64,000 bases of DNA from JANMDU01 sp043777675 (GTDB lineage: Bacteria > Pseudomonadota > Gammaproteobacteria > Burkholderiales > Burkholderiaceae_C), in contig JAYWHR010000072.1 in NCBI GenBank assembly GCA_043777675.1, positions 22,693 to 86,692 on the forward strand. Reading direction: 5' to 3'. Both the position numbers and the translations under genes were made by a program. The notes under the pieces are model-generated. The model had not been told where the DNA came from. It saw only the letters and a program-made list of their open reading frames with translations, and did not search any database. This document shows, piece after piece, positions 35,694-44,516 of this stretch. Position 1 is the first letter of the stretch. Every line of letters starts with the position of its first letter.

Positions 35694-36194
35694 TCATTTC
35701 ACCTCATAAAACACCATCTCCACGCGATCTGGGAATCTGGCGCCCGTGCCGATAAAGAGGGTTTGCGTCATCCAGGCCAGATCGGCGCGCTCGACTTCGA
35801 AGCGTGGGGCGCAGCGGAAATAGATGCGCTCTGGCGGGACGACCTCGCCGCGCACAAGGGCGGCGATGTCTACTTCGCTGCCGGTGCGCATCGCGCTGTT
35901 GGTCACGTAGATGTGGCTACCGTCAAAAAGGCGCAGGATGTAGCGGGCATCGAGTTGGGCGGCTGTGGCGCTTGTGATGAGCTGAAAATCTGCGCCACCT
36001 GCGAGCACTTCGCCTTGCATGGATTGGCCGCGTGCAGTGCCTTGCGTCTGCCCGCCGGTGATAGGGATAATGCGGCGCTTTCCTGTGCCGAGTGCATGCG
36101 TGATGTGCCCAGCCTCTACGGGCGCTGCGACATGCACGCTCAGCTGCATGATGGGAACAAGCTGTGGGATGAGCAATGAGGTTTGCGGATGCAT
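35694..36194 (-). CDS. DUF3237 domain protein
   Basis: 166 residues. The segment HALGTGKRRIIPITGGQTQG followed by GEVLAGGADFQL and GARFPDRVEMVFYEV matches the DUF3237 family, small beta-barrel proteins of unknown function often near acyl-CoA or aromatic catabolism genes. The function is not known. It ends 4 bp after the RES toxin stop, tail to tail, and is divergent from acetoacetyl-CoA synthetase. Confidence 0.75.
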   Translation of the reverse strand: MHPQTSLLIPQLVPIMQLSVHVAAPVEAGHITHALGTGKRRIIPITGGQTQGTARGQSMQGEVLAGGADFQLITSATAAQLDARYILRLFDGSHIYVTNSAMRTGSEVDIAALVRGEVVPPERIYFRCAPRFEVERADLAWMTQTLFIGTGARFPDRVEMVFYEVK

Positions 36195-36245
36195 GCGGGA
36201 ATCTCCGTGCGCAGTCGTTGGGTCTGAGAGACTAATATCTTGTGC

Positions 36246-38324
36246 ATGACTTTAACGCCTCCCGCAACATCAGAGCCGCCTTTCATCCCTCAGATTCGCC
36301 TTTATCAAGATTGGTTAGAGCGCGAGCGCGGCCTGCGCTTTGAAACGTATGACGCTTTGTGGCAATGGTCAGTAACGGATCTGGAGGCGTTTTGGCAATC
36401 GATTTGGGATTACTTCCGCCTTGAATCGCCCACGCCGCACAGCGCCGTACTGGCTGATGATCGCATGCCGCAGGCGAAGTGGTTTCCTGGCGCACAGCTC
36501 AATTACGCGGCGCAGGTGTTGCGCCACGCAGATGCCGCACATGCAGCGGGGATGATGGCCATCGTCAGCGAGAACGAGTTGGGTGAGATTCGTGAGCTCA
36601 GCTGGCCAGAGTTGAAATCTCAAGTGGCATCATTGGCGATCACGCTGCGCGAGATGGGCGTGCAGCGCGGGGATCGCGTAGCGGCTTATATGCCCAATAT
36701 TCCAGAGACGATCATTGCATGTTTAGCGACGATGAGCATCGGCGCAGTGTGGAGCGTGTGCGCGCCAGATATGGGCACGCCGGCAGTGCTTGATCGCTTC
36801 AAGCAGATCACGCCGAAGGTGTTGATAGCGGTGGATGGCGTGCATTACGCCGGTAAGGCGCTGGATCGCTCGGAGGTGGTGCACGAGCTGTGCGCGGGGC
36901 TCTCCAGCGTGACGCACTTGGTTCTGCTGCAAACAGCGTATGGAAAGTTTGATGCTATAAATATAATAGCGGCTTGCGCATATTTTATGACGGCTATAGG
37001 CCGAAAAGGCGTAGAAATTGAGGCTTTTAAGCCTGAGTCACTGCCCTTTGATCACCCGCTGTGGATCGTCTATTCCAGCGGCACGACGGGCCTGCCTAAG
37101 CCCATCGTGCATGGCCATGGCGGTATTGTGCTCACACTACTCGCGATGAAATCACTTGGCAACGATGTGGGCTGCAGCTATGCGCCCAACAGCTTCGGCG
37201 AGCGTTACCACTGGTACAGCTCCACGGGTTGGGTGATGTGGAATGCGCAAATGGCGGGCTTAGCAACGGGCACGACAATTTGCATTTACGACGGCTCACC
37301 ATCGGGCAGTAAAGATGCGCCGGATTGGACGGTGCTCTGGCGCTTCGTGGCGCGGCATCGCTGTACGTTTTTTGGCGCGGGTGCCGCGTATTGGACGAAC
37401 TGCATGAAGGCGGGCGTGGATGTGCAAGCTTTACTCGCAGATGGGCACGATCTGCGACAGGTGCGTGCTTTAGGCAGCACCGGCTCGCCCTTGCCCGAAG
37501 AAGTACAGCGCTGGGGATCAGAGCAGTTTGCAGCTCTGGGTACGCCAGATATTTTCTGGTGCAACATCTCCGGCGGCACAGATTTTTGCGGTGCATTCAT
37601 CGGCAGCCATCGTGAGCTCCCACAAGTCCCCGGTCAGATGCCATGCCGCTTGCTCGGCTGCGCAGTTGAAGCGTGGAATGAAGACGGCAAGCCAGTGATG
37701 GGCGAAGTCGGTGAGCTGGTGTGCACACAGCCCATCCCCTCGATGCCACTGTATTTTTGGAACGATGCAGGCAACGAACGCTACTTGTCGAGCTATTTCG
37801 ATATGTACAGTACGACGAATGCAAAGGGCGAAAAGCGCCTCGTTTGGCGGCATGGCGATTGGCTCAAAATCGGCGTGGATGGCGGCTGCATCATCTATGG
37901 CCGCAGCGATGCCACGATCAACCGCGCTGGCCTGCGCATGGGCACGAGTGAAATCTACAGCGCCGTTGAAGCGCTGCCCGAAGTGCTTGATAGCATGGTG
38001 GTCGATTTGGAATACCTTGGCAAAGACAGCTTCATGCCGCTCTTCGTGGTGCTACGCCCCGGTATCATGCTCGACGACGCATTGAAGACAAAAATTCACG
38101 AAGCGATCCGCAAACAACTCTCGCCACGTTTTGTGCCCAACGAGACGGTGCAGGTTGACTCTATCCCGCGCACGCTGAGCGGTAAAAAACAAGAGTTACC
38201 CATTAAAAAACTCATGCTTGGCCAGCCCCTAGAAAAAGTGGTGAACAGAGATGCCATGGCAAACCCGGATTGCTTGGAATGGTATGTGCGCTACGCTGGG
38301 AAGCATCTGCATCTATCAACTTAA
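36246..38324 (+). CDS. Acetoacetate-CoA ligase (acetoacetyl-CoA synthetase)
   Basis: 692 residues from the ATG at 36246. An ANL-superfamily AMP-forming ligase that activates acetoacetate with ATP and CoA, used in ketone-body or polyhydroxybutyrate breakdown. Visible: the P-loop core IVYSSGTTGLPKPIVHGHGG (~278-297), GWVMWNAQMAGLATG, NISGGTDFCGAFIG (acetoacetate-ligase specific), and the C-terminal catalytic Lys region RTLSGKKQELPIKKLM. Residues near 238-260 (INIIAACAYFMTAIGRKG) come from a dispersed repeat read forward. It fits with the phasin gene at 42894 as part of PHB metabolism. Confidence 0.9.
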   Translation: MTLTPPATSEPPFIPQIRLYQDWLERERGLRFETYDALWQWSVTDLEAFWQSIWDYFRLESPTPHSAVLADDRMPQAKWFPGAQLNYAAQVLRHADAAHAAGMMAIVSENELGEIRELSWPELKSQVASLAITLREMGVQRGDRVAAYMPNIPETIIACLATMSIGAVWSVCAPDMGTPAVLDRFKQITPKVLIAVDGVHYAGKALDRSEVVHELCAGLSSVTHLVLLQTAYGKFDAINIIAACAYFMTAIGRKGVEIEAFKPESLPFDHPLWIVYSSGTTGLPKPIVHGHGGIVLTLLAMKSLGNDVGCSYAPNSFGERYHWYSSTGWVMWNAQMAGLATGTTICIYDGSPSGSKDAPDWTVLWRFVARHRCTFFGAGAAYWTNCMKAGVDVQALLADGHDLRQVRALGSTGSPLPEEVQRWGSEQFAALGTPDIFWCNISGGTDFCGAFIGSHRELPQVPGQMPCRLLGCAVEAWNEDGKPVMGEVGELVCTQPIPSMPLYFWNDAGNERYLSSYFDMYSTTNAKGEKRLVWRHGDWLKIGVDGGCIIYGRSDATINRAGLRMGTSEIYSAVEALPEVLDSMVVDLEYLGKDSFMPLFVVLRPGIMLDDALKTKIHEAIRKQLSPRFVPNETVQVDSIPRTLSGKKQELPIKKLMLGQPLEKVVNRDAMANPDCLEWYVRYAGKHLHLST
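36950..37012 (+). repeat. Dispersed repeat, copy 10 (inside acetoacetyl-CoA synthetase)
   Basis: GCTATAAATATAATAGCGGC followed by TTGCGCATATTTTATGACGG and CTATAGGCC. It shows the extra 5' palindromic arm (GCTAT..AATAGC) of the full element. In frame. Confidence 0.85.
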
Positions 38325-38350
38325 CACCCGTTAAACACACAGGAGACCGC

Positions 38351-39349
38351 ATGAAATCCACCCGTCGCCAAGTCCTCAAAGCCACCGCCCTGATCGCAGC
38401 GCCTGCGCTGGCTGCCTCATCCGCTCTCGTTAGCCCTTGGGCGCGTGCTCAAGACAAATTTCCCTCTCGCCCGATCTCGCTGATCTGTCCGTGGCCGGCT
38501 GGTGGCGCATCGGATGGCGCTGTTCGCTCCATTGGCGAGGCTTTAGGGCGCGCTTTGGGGGGAGCCACCGTGACGATCGATAACAAGCCCGGCGCGGGTG
38601 GCACGCTGGGCGCAAATGCCATGCTCACAGCCAAGCCCGATGGCTACACTTTGACGCAATTGCCGCTCGGTGTTTACCGCCTGCCGCATATGCAAAAGAT
38701 GGCCTTTCATCCGGTCAACGATATCACGCACATTGCCTGTCTAACGGGCTACACTTTTGGCATCGCTGCAACTGCCGATGCACCCTTCAAAACCATCAAG
38801 GAGATGGTGGCTTGGGCTAAAGCCAATCCCGGCAAATTAGATTACGGTCACACCGGCACGGGCACCACACCGCATCTGGCTTTTGAGGAATTCGCTTTCA
38901 AGGCGGGCTTCACGACCAACCCCATTCCCTACAAAGGTTCAGCAGAAATTTTGCAGGCGATTCTCGGCGGCCAAATCCCCGTGATGAGCGGTACCACAGA
39001 ATTTGTGCCTCATGTGCAATCAGGCAAGCTTCGCTATTTGGCCACGCTGGGAGCCAAGCGCACCAAAGCTTTTCCTGATGTACCTACTGTGAAAGAAAGC
39101 GGCTGGGACACGATCTCCGAATCGCCTTTCGGTATTGGTGGGCCGAAGGGCATGGATCCTGCGGTGGTCAAGTTGCTGGAAGCTGCGTTTCAAAAAGTCA
39201 GCCAAGATGCCAAGGTATTGGAAGTCTTCGACAAATTCCACCAACCCGTGATTTGGATGGACAGTGCGGAATACTCTCGCTACGCCGTTCGTACGTTTGC
39301 ACAAGAACGCGCCACGATTGAGCGTTTAGGCTTATTGCCAAAGAGCTGA
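38351..39349 (+). CDS. Bug-family substrate-binding protein (TctC type)
   Basis: 332 residues from the ATG at 38351, preceded by AGGAG. A twin-arginine-like export signal (STRRQVLKATALIAAPALAA) is followed by the Bug fold: YPSRPI-type start (FPSRPISLICPWPAGGASD), DNKPGAGGTLGANA and PYKGSAEILQAILGGQIP. Such periplasmic proteins bind carboxylates and feed TctAB permeases. No TctAB is adjacent, but a pair lies 4.7 kb downstream (44010-46028), so they might work together. It follows the ligase gene by 26 bp, probably co-transcribed. Confidence 0.88.
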   Translation: MKSTRRQVLKATALIAAPALAASSALVSPWARAQDKFPSRPISLICPWPAGGASDGAVRSIGEALGRALGGATVTIDNKPGAGGTLGANAMLTAKPDGYTLTQLPLGVYRLPHMQKMAFHPVNDITHIACLTGYTFGIAATADAPFKTIKEMVAWAKANPGKLDYGHTGTGTTPHLAFEEFAFKAGFTTNPIPYKGSAEILQAILGGQIPVMSGTTEFVPHVQSGKLRYLATLGAKRTKAFPDVPTVKESGWDTISESPFGIGGPKGMDPAVVKLLEAAFQKVSQDAKVLEVFDKFHQPVIWMDSAEYSRYAVRTFAQERATIERLGLLPKS

Positions 39350-39351
39350 TC

Positions 39352-40029
39352 TTATTTTTTCGCGCTCTTTAAATATTGATCCGTTGTGACGCCCATCGAG
39401 ACATAAATACTCGTCACGGCTTCCATGCCCATGTCTGCTGGCTCCACCCATTCTGGCGGCACATAAAGCAAACCGCCCCCAATAGGCACTGGTGCAGTCG
39501 GCACGAGCACGCCAAAATAAGCCAGGCCACTGATCATCACGGGCTGCGGCGTAGAGAGAAAGCCGAGCGCTGCTGTGCTGCCTTTGCCAGCAGTATCTCC
39601 TGCCGCAGGCTTGCCGCCGAAATAAATCCAAACGGGCGACATGGATTTGAGATCGTCCCCCTCTTTGCGTGCAAAGAGCCCCACCAGTTTTTGCGCCACA
39701 TCATAGATCGTGCGCACCACAGGGATGCGCTGCACGATCGAATTAAGCACCTGAGCCATGCCGCGTTGCAAACCCGTCTCCACCAAAAGGCCGAAAAAAT
39801 ACAACGCAACCACCAAAGCCAGCATGCCCAGCAAATAGCTGATCAGCTCGGATTGCGTCACACCCAAGCCCACACTGGTGAGTAGTTGCCCCACGCTGCT
39901 TCCTGGCCCCAAATACTTCGCAAGAAATTGCCACACCCAGCCCAGCAATAAAAGTGTGGCTGCCAGTGGCAGCAGGGCGAGCAGGCCAGTGATTAAAGTG
40001 CGAATAGGGTGCTTCAAATTGAATTTCAT
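39352..40029 (-). CDS. DUF502 membrane protein
   Basis: 225 residues. Two or three N-terminal membrane helices (TLITGLLALLPLAATLLLLGW and LLGMLALVVALYFFGLLVE) precede a soluble domain with ...IPVVRTIYDVAQKLVGL. The pattern IPVV..IY...K is typical of DUF502 proteins, inner-membrane proteins of unknown function. It ends 3 bp past the Bug gene, tail to tail. Confidence 0.8.
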   Translation of the reverse strand: MKFNLKHPIRTLITGLLALLPLAATLLLLGWVWQFLAKYLGPGSSVGQLLTSVGLGVTQSELISYLLGMLALVVALYFFGLLVETGLQRGMAQVLNSIVQRIPVVRTIYDVAQKLVGLFARKEGDDLKSMSPVWIYFGGKPAAGDTAGKGSTAALGFLSTPQPVMISGLAYFGVLVPTAPVPIGGGLLYVPPEWVEPADMGMEAVTSIYVSMGVTTDQYLKSAKK

Positions 40030-40059
40030 GCCTCAAGCATAAACTGTCATCTCACGGCC

Positions 40060-40539
40060 TCAGTAGCCCCGCGCATAAGCCTCCAGACCAAAGCTCATCA
40101 CTTGCGCAACTTGTTCGCCCACCTCCTGAGCTAGCTCCTCCTGCGCTTGCGCCACGGCCGCTTCAAACGCAGCGAGCCACGCCAAACCTGTGGGTGTGAA
40201 GCACACGAGTTTGGCGCGTGCATCGCGTGTATCAGCCTCGCGCTGCACCAAGCCCCAAGCTTCGCACTCATCGACAAGCGTGGTCATCGCTTGTTTGCTC
40301 ATGTCGGCGGCTTGCGCTAAATCGGTGAGACGGCTACCACCTAATTGGAGATGCCGTGTGATGTGGACAATGGCGGCGCTTACTTTGCCACGCCCAGCAA
40401 GGTTGGCCAATTGCAGCGGAGCTTGGCTGCTATGCGCCATGAGCGTCTGCACGCGCGTGTCGAAGCGGCGCGATGCCTCACCGAGCAAACGCCCCATGTG
40501 CGTTGCCCGCAAGCCGTCTTTCAGTGCCAGATTCATCAT
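40060..40539 (-). CDS. MarR-family transcriptional regulator
   Basis: 159 residues. The winged helix is RLTDLAQAADMSKQAMTTLVDECEAW with a wing TRDARAKLVCFT. MarR proteins usually repress transport, resistance or catabolic genes in response to phenolic or similar ligands. It is divergent from recA (155-bp gap), and the neighbour it controls is not evident. ATG at 40539 or 40536 can serve. Confidence 0.88.
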   Translation of the reverse strand: MMNLALKDGLRATHMGRLLGEASRRFDTRVQTLMAHSSQAPLQLANLAGRGKVSAAIVHITRHLQLGGSRLTDLAQAADMSKQAMTTLVDECEAWGLVQREADTRDARAKLVCFTPTGLAWLAAFEAAVAQAQEELAQEVGEQVAQVMSFGLEAYARGY

Positions 40540-40587
40540 TCTATTTTAGTCAATTAAACTGATTAATATTTCTATTTACTTATTTAT

Positions 40588-40603
40588 ACTGTGCATATAC
40601 AGT
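40588..40603. promoter_or_regulatory. 14-16 bp palindrome next to the LexA box
   Basis: ACTGTGCATATACAGT is a near-perfect palindrome (ACTGT-N6-ACAGT). It resembles a LexA box but is 2 bp too short between half-sites. It may be a diverged second box or the site of another regulator (for example MarR). Confidence 0.4.
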
Positions 40604-40604
40604 C

Positions 40605-40620
40605 CTGTTCAATCCAACAG
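40605..40620. promoter_or_regulatory. LexA (SOS) box of recA
   Basis: CTGTTCAATCCAACAG fits the CTGT-N8-ACAG consensus of LexA sites exactly in the half-sites. It lies ~75 bp before the recA ATG, in the expected promoter region. Confidence 0.7.
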
Positions 40621-40694
40621 CTTTTTGATTGAAAAATCTTTTTGAAGCGAATTGGCGCTAACACTCACTTAACTGAAAATCAAGGAATATCAAC

Positions 40695-41747
40695 ATGGAC
40701 GCACAAGTCAAAGGTACAAAGATCGAAGCTGCAATGACTGAGAAAGCCAAAGCGCTACAAGCTGCATTGGCTCAAATCGACAAGCAATTTGGCAAAGGCT
40801 CGATCATGAAGCTGGGCGAAGGCGAGGTGATTGAAGACATTCAGGTCGTCTCTACCGGCTCGCTGGGCTTGGATGTGGCGCTTGGCGTAGGAGGCTTGCC
40901 CCGTGGCCGGGTGATCGAAATTTACGGTCCAGAGAGTTCTGGCAAAACCACGCTGACTTTGCAAGTTGTCGCTGAGATGCAAAAGCTCGGCGGTACCTGC
41001 GCATTTATCGATGCTGAGCATGCGCTGGATATTCAATATGCGCAAAATCTGGGCGTGAATCTGCAAGATCTGCTGATCTCCCAGCCTGATACCGGCGAGC
41101 AAGCGCTGGAGATTGTCGACAGCCTCGTGCGCTCTGGTGCTGTAGATTTGATCGTGATTGACTCCGTGGCCGCGCTCACTCCTAAGGCTGAATTGGAAGG
41201 CGAAATGGGCGATTCACTGCCCGGCCTGCAAGCCCGCCTGATGAGCCAAGCCCTGCGTAAGCTCACCGCCACCATCAAGAAAGCCAATTGCATGGTGATC
41301 TTTATCAACCAAATTCGCATGAAAATTGGCGTGATGTTTGGCTCACCTGAGACAACCACCGGTGGCAATGCATTGAAGTTTTACGCCTCTGTGCGCCTCG
41401 ATATTCGCCGCACCGGCACGATCAAGAAAGCCGAAGTGGCGATTGGCAATGAGACCAAGGTCAAAGTGGTGAAAAACAAAGTCAGCCCACCTTTCAAAGA
41501 GGCGCACTTTGACATCATGTTTGGCGAGGGCATCTCGCGCTTAGGCGAGATCATCGACATGGGAGTAGAAGCGCGCATCATCGAGAAAAGTGGCGCTTGG
41601 TATGCCTATGGCGGCGAGAAAATCGGCCAAGGGCGCGATAACACGCGTGAGTTTTTGAAAGAAAACAAAGCGCTGGCGTTTGAGATCGAAAACAAGATCC
41701 GCGAATCGCTGAAGATTTCTTTGCTGCCGGCGGAGGTGGAAGCTTAA
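40695..41747 (+). CDS. recA: Recombinase RecA
   Basis: 350 residues. DNA strand-exchange ATPase and co-protease for LexA. Walker A is GPESSGKTTLTLQ (~79), the loop region EGEMGDSLPGLQARLMSQAL, and the MAW-type motif INQIRMKIGVMFG are all present; length is normal. AAGGAATATCAACATG supplies the ribosome site. An SOS box lies upstream. It is followed by a long hairpin repeat and then recX. Confidence 0.98.
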   Translation: MDAQVKGTKIEAAMTEKAKALQAALAQIDKQFGKGSIMKLGEGEVIEDIQVVSTGSLGLDVALGVGGLPRGRVIEIYGPESSGKTTLTLQVVAEMQKLGGTCAFIDAEHALDIQYAQNLGVNLQDLLISQPDTGEQALEIVDSLVRSGAVDLIVIDSVAALTPKAELEGEMGDSLPGLQARLMSQALRKLTATIKKANCMVIFINQIRMKIGVMFGSPETTTGGNALKFYASVRLDIRRTGTIKKAEVAIGNETKVKVVKNKVSPPFKEAHFDIMFGEGISRLGEIIDMGVEARIIEKSGAWYAYGGEKIGQGRDNTREFLKENKALAFEIENKIRESLKISLLPAEVEA

Positions 41748-41765
41748 TTTAGAAGAAAACAAATA

Positions 41766-41903
41766 CCGGACGCAGAAGACGCAGAGGTTTCGCAGAAGGA
41801 ATACTAAAAAGAAAAATGCCAAAAGAGTTTTTGAATTGATCTTTCATTCTTTTTTCTTTTCTGCGTCTTCTGCGTAACTTTGGCTGTTTTCTTCTGCGTC
41901 CGG
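41766..41903. repeat. Long inverted repeat (hairpin family), copy 2
   Basis: The left arm begins CCGGACGCAGAAGACGCAGA and the right arm ends CTTCTGCGTCCGG with TCTGCGTCTTCTGCGTAACT before it; the loop is A/T-rich with TTGAATTGATC. It lies between recA and recX, where it would fold in the mRNA and could lower recX expression. Confidence 0.85.
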
Positions 41904-41928
41904 TAATCAAAATCTCCCACCGCCCAAC

Positions 41929-42378
41929 ATGTTCGCCCAAAAAACACTTTCCCTCAAAGGCCGCGCCCTCAGAGCGTTGGCTGGGCGGGAGTATTCTCGG
42001 GTGGAGTTAGAAAGAAAATTAGCGAGCTTTGAGACCGAACCTGGTCAGCTGGCCAATACGCTCGATGAGCTGCAAGCCAAAGGTTTTTTGGATGAGCAGC
42101 GTGCGGCTGATTCTTTAGCGCATCGGCGCGGTCAGAAGCTAGGTACGGCGCGGGTTGTGCAAGAAATGAAAGCCCGCGGCATGGATGCTGAGGCCATTGC
42201 ACAAACCGCATCGCAGCTTAAAGCCACTGAGTTAGAGCGAGCTCGCGAGGTGTGGCGCAAGAAGTTTGGGCAGGCACCTGTTGATGCCAACGAGCGAGGC
42301 AAACAGATGCGATTTTTAATCACCCGGGGCTTTTCTGCCGAAACCATTCGCCGTGTGGTGGCCAATGATGATGAATGA
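41929..42378 (+). CDS. recX: Regulatory protein RecX
   Basis: 149 residues. Binds and inhibits RecA filaments. The three-helix repeats are visible: LRALAGREYSRVELERKL, LDELQAKGFLDEQRAADSLA and VVQEMKARGMDAEAIAQT. Length is typical. It lies 181 bp after recA, separated by the hairpin repeat. Confidence 0.93.
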   Translation: MFAQKTLSLKGRALRALAGREYSRVELERKLASFETEPGQLANTLDELQAKGFLDEQRAADSLAHRRGQKLGTARVVQEMKARGMDAEAIAQTASQLKATELERAREVWRKKFGQAPVDANERGKQMRFLITRGFSAETIRRVVANDDE

Positions 42379-42402
42379 GGCACTCACCAAGAGCGCAACG
42401 AT

Positions 42403-42691
42403 TCAGCGCGTGTAGCCCTCGCACACGCCGGCATTCGTCCTGCCTTTGCATTCGCGCATCAAGCGCTTGTCTCGCTCACCGCGAGATTCAGCGCTACCGT
42501 CGTGAAAAGTCACACCGTTGCCCTTTTTTGCTTTAGCCTTTTTGGGCTTTTTGGTTTTTGTGCCCGGCTTGTTTCCTGTGGCTTGCACAGATAAAAGGGG
42601 AGGGGAAAAACCGAAGTTTGCCGGCATAGATTCTGCGCGGAATGCTACAAAAAAAGAGAGTAATTGCTAGCAAAGTGGGTGTAAGTTTCAT
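42403..42691 (-). pseudogene. Small secreted basic protein, frameshifted in a T7 run
   Basis: A signal peptide frame starts at 42691 (MKLTPTLLAITLFF) and runs into a wrong frame after a run of seven T on the coding strand (42649-42655). With one T fewer the frame continues as VAFRAESMPANFGFS, through a Lys-rich stretch (TKTKKPKKAKAKKGN) to the end LMRECKGRTNAGVCEGYTR. The joined product would be about 95 residues. The residues after the run come from a dispersed-repeat copy. It may be a real frameshift, a slippage-controlled gene, or a sequencing error. Function unknown. Confidence 0.55.
42612..42655 (-). repeat. Dispersed repeat, copy 11 (in small secreted protein)
   Basis: On the minus strand, GTAGCATTCCGCGCAGAATC followed by TATGCCGGCAAAC. 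It directly follows the T7 run and encodes AFRAESMPAN in the corrected frame. Confidence 0.7.
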
Positions 42692-42893
42692 AGTGGTTCG
42701 CTTGGATGAAATACAAAGCACATGATAACGATAACCTTAGCTGCTTTTGCATTCGATGCGATCAGCGTTTAGCGTCGCGGCCATAGAGCGCTGCCTCTAG
42801 GCATTTAGAACTGCCAACCTAAACAGTTTTGCACCGAAAGGCTACATTCATCACATCATATTTTGTTTGTTCACCATCTTTCGGGAGTTTTTC

Positions 42894-43421
42894 ATGGTTA
42901 AGAAAATCAACAAAGCCGCTGCTAGCGCAAAATCCAAAAGCCTCAATCCAGCGGCATTGGCTGAGAGCGTGAAAGCATCCGCTCAGCAAATCTATTTGGC
43001 TGGTTTGGCACAATTTTCCAAGGCGCAGCAAAACGGCGGCAACGTGTTTGAAGCCATGGTTAAAGAAGGTTTGGCTGTTCAGCGCAAGACGCAAGCGGCC
43101 GCTGAAGAGCGCATCAGCGAGGTGACGAACCGTGCTGCAGGCGTGGCGAACGAAGTAGCAGCTAAGGCGACGGGCCAATGGAACAAGCTTGAAGAAATTT
43201 TCGAAGAGCGCGTTGCTCGCGCACTTAACAAAATGGGTGTGCCTTCTGCCAAAGACATCGAGACCCTGATCAGCCGCATTGACGCACTGAGCAAACAAGT
43301 CGGTAGCAAAACCAGCGCCGCTGCGAAGCCAGTGCGCGCTGCTGCCAAAACCGTCAAGGCCAAAGCAGCCGTGGTTGCCAAGAAAGCAGCTCCAGCCAAG
43401 CGCGCTCGCAAAGCCGCTTAA
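42894..43421 (+). CDS. Phasin-family protein
   Basis: 175 residues from the ATG at 42894, preceded by GGGAG. A helical, Ala-rich protein with IYLAGLAQFSKAQQNGG and FEERVARALNKMGVPSAKDI, the pattern of the phasin/PHA-granule-associated (PhaI/PhaF-like) family. It ends in a Lys/Ala-rich tail (AAKPVRAAAKTVKAKAA...KRARKAA) that could bind DNA or granules. It coats polyhydroxyalkanoate granules and may help distribute them. A strong terminator follows. Confidence 0.85.
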   Translation: MVKKINKAAASAKSKSLNPAALAESVKASAQQIYLAGLAQFSKAQQNGGNVFEAMVKEGLAVQRKTQAAAEERISEVTNRAAGVANEVAAKATGQWNKLEEIFEERVARALNKMGVPSAKDIETLISRIDALSKQVGSKTSAAAKPVRAAAKTVKAKAAVVAKKAAPAKRARKAA

Positions 43422-43437
43422 GTTTTCGCAATGGCAT

Positions 43438-43468
43438 AAAAAAAGGGCGCTTGAAGCGCCCTTTTTTT
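43438..43468 (+). terminator. Rho-independent terminator after the phasin gene
   Basis: AAAAAGGGCGC TTGAA GCGCCCTTTTTTT forms a tight stem with a T tract. It lies just upstream of the RNase P RNA gene. Confidence 0.9.
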
Positions 43469-43489
43469 ATGCCCGCGTAAAATCAAGCT

Positions 43490-43884
43490 GTGAAGCCTGT
43501 TAGGCCGTCGCTGGTGCAGTCCAAACGAACGACGCGAAAGCGTCGGGCGCAAGGGCGATGCGAGAGCATCGTGTGGGAAACCACGCACTGGAGGAACGTC
43601 CGGACTGCACAGGACAGCGCAGGAGCTAACGGCTCTCCAGTGAAAACCGCAAGGCATAAGCTGAGGATTAGAGCAACAGAGACGAGTCGCATGGGGCAAC
43701 CCGTGCGGGTGAAACGGGCAATCTCTGCGCGCAGCAATACCAAATAGGCCAGCGTTGATGTGGTTCCGCAGAGCTGGCGGGTAGGTAGCACCGAGCTGGC
43801 GAGGCGACTCCCAGCCCAGAGGAATGACGGTCACGTTGGGGGTAACTCCAACGCACAGAATCCGGCGTATCGACAGGCTTCACA
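43490..43884 (+). ncRNA. rnpB: RNase P RNA (bacterial class A)
   Basis: Catalytic RNA that trims tRNA 5' ends. Helix P1 is formed by GAAGCCTGT (43492-43500) and ACAGGCTTC (43873-43881). The conserved core GGAGGAACGTCCGGACTGC is near 43590, and AGAATCCGGCGTATCGACAG closes the 3' side. Several hairpins are evident (GACGCGAAAGCGTC, GCGATGCGAGAGCATCGT). A TAAAAT -10 box lies at 43478-43483. Length (~390 nt) fits. The open frames across it on both strands are not genes. Confidence 0.95.
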
Positions 43885-44009
43885 CTTTTCTACTTGCAAA
43901 GCAGTTCAAAATTCGGGTTAACCCTAAAGTCTGTAGGTGATACCCACACGCGATCTGCCCAGCGCAGCCTACACAATCAGTTTCATTAGACAACTCACAG
44001 GAGAAATCA

Positions 44010-44495
44010 GTGAATATCAAAAGTCAGAAAGACTTCTTAGCCGGGCTGATGTTTATCATCGTCGGCGCAGCGTTTGCCATCGGTGCTTACAGTTACTCGA
44101 TGGGCGATGGTGGGCGCATGGGCCCAGGATACTTCCCTCGTATGCTCGGTGTTTTGCTTGCGATTTTAGGCTCGTTCATACTCTTCAAGTCGCTCACTGT
44201 GGCCACGGCTGACGGCGAAAAATTTGGCTCGATTGCGTGGAAGCCGTTGCTTGCCATCATTAGCGCCAACTTGCTGTTTGGCGTGTGCATCGGCGGCTTA
44301 CCTGCCATCAAATTCCCTGCGCTAGGCATGATGGTGGGCATTTATGTGCTCACCTTTGTGGCTAGTATCGCAGCAGATCGCTACAAGCCCGTCGAAGTGT
44401 TTGGCCTGGCCACTGTGTTGGCCATCATCAGCTATTTGGCGTTCATCGTGCTGCTCAAGCTACAGTTTCCCGTGTGGCCCTCGTTCATCGCATAA
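44010..44495 (+). CDS. Tripartite tricarboxylate transporter TctB-type subunit
   Basis: 161 residues from a GTG at 44010 with AGGAG upstream. Four hydrophobic segments; the N-terminus DFLAGLMFIIVGAAFAIG and RMGPGYFPRMLGVLL are typical of TctB, the small membrane subunit. It works with the TctA subunit encoded 21 bp downstream to import a carboxylate delivered by a Bug protein. Confidence 0.9.
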   Translation: MNIKSQKDFLAGLMFIIVGAAFAIGAYSYSMGDGGRMGPGYFPRMLGVLLAILGSFILFKSLTVATADGEKFGSIAWKPLLAIISANLLFGVCIGGLPAIKFPALGMMVGIYVLTFVASIAADRYKPVEVFGLATVLAIISYLAFIVLLKLQFPVWPSFIA

Positions 44496-44516
44496 GAAAA
44501 AGACAAGGAGAAACAC

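Noticed and set aside
43483..43834. ORFs on both strands across the RNase P RNA
   Set aside because: The region folds as RNase P RNA with P1 and core motifs. The frames show no protein family pattern.
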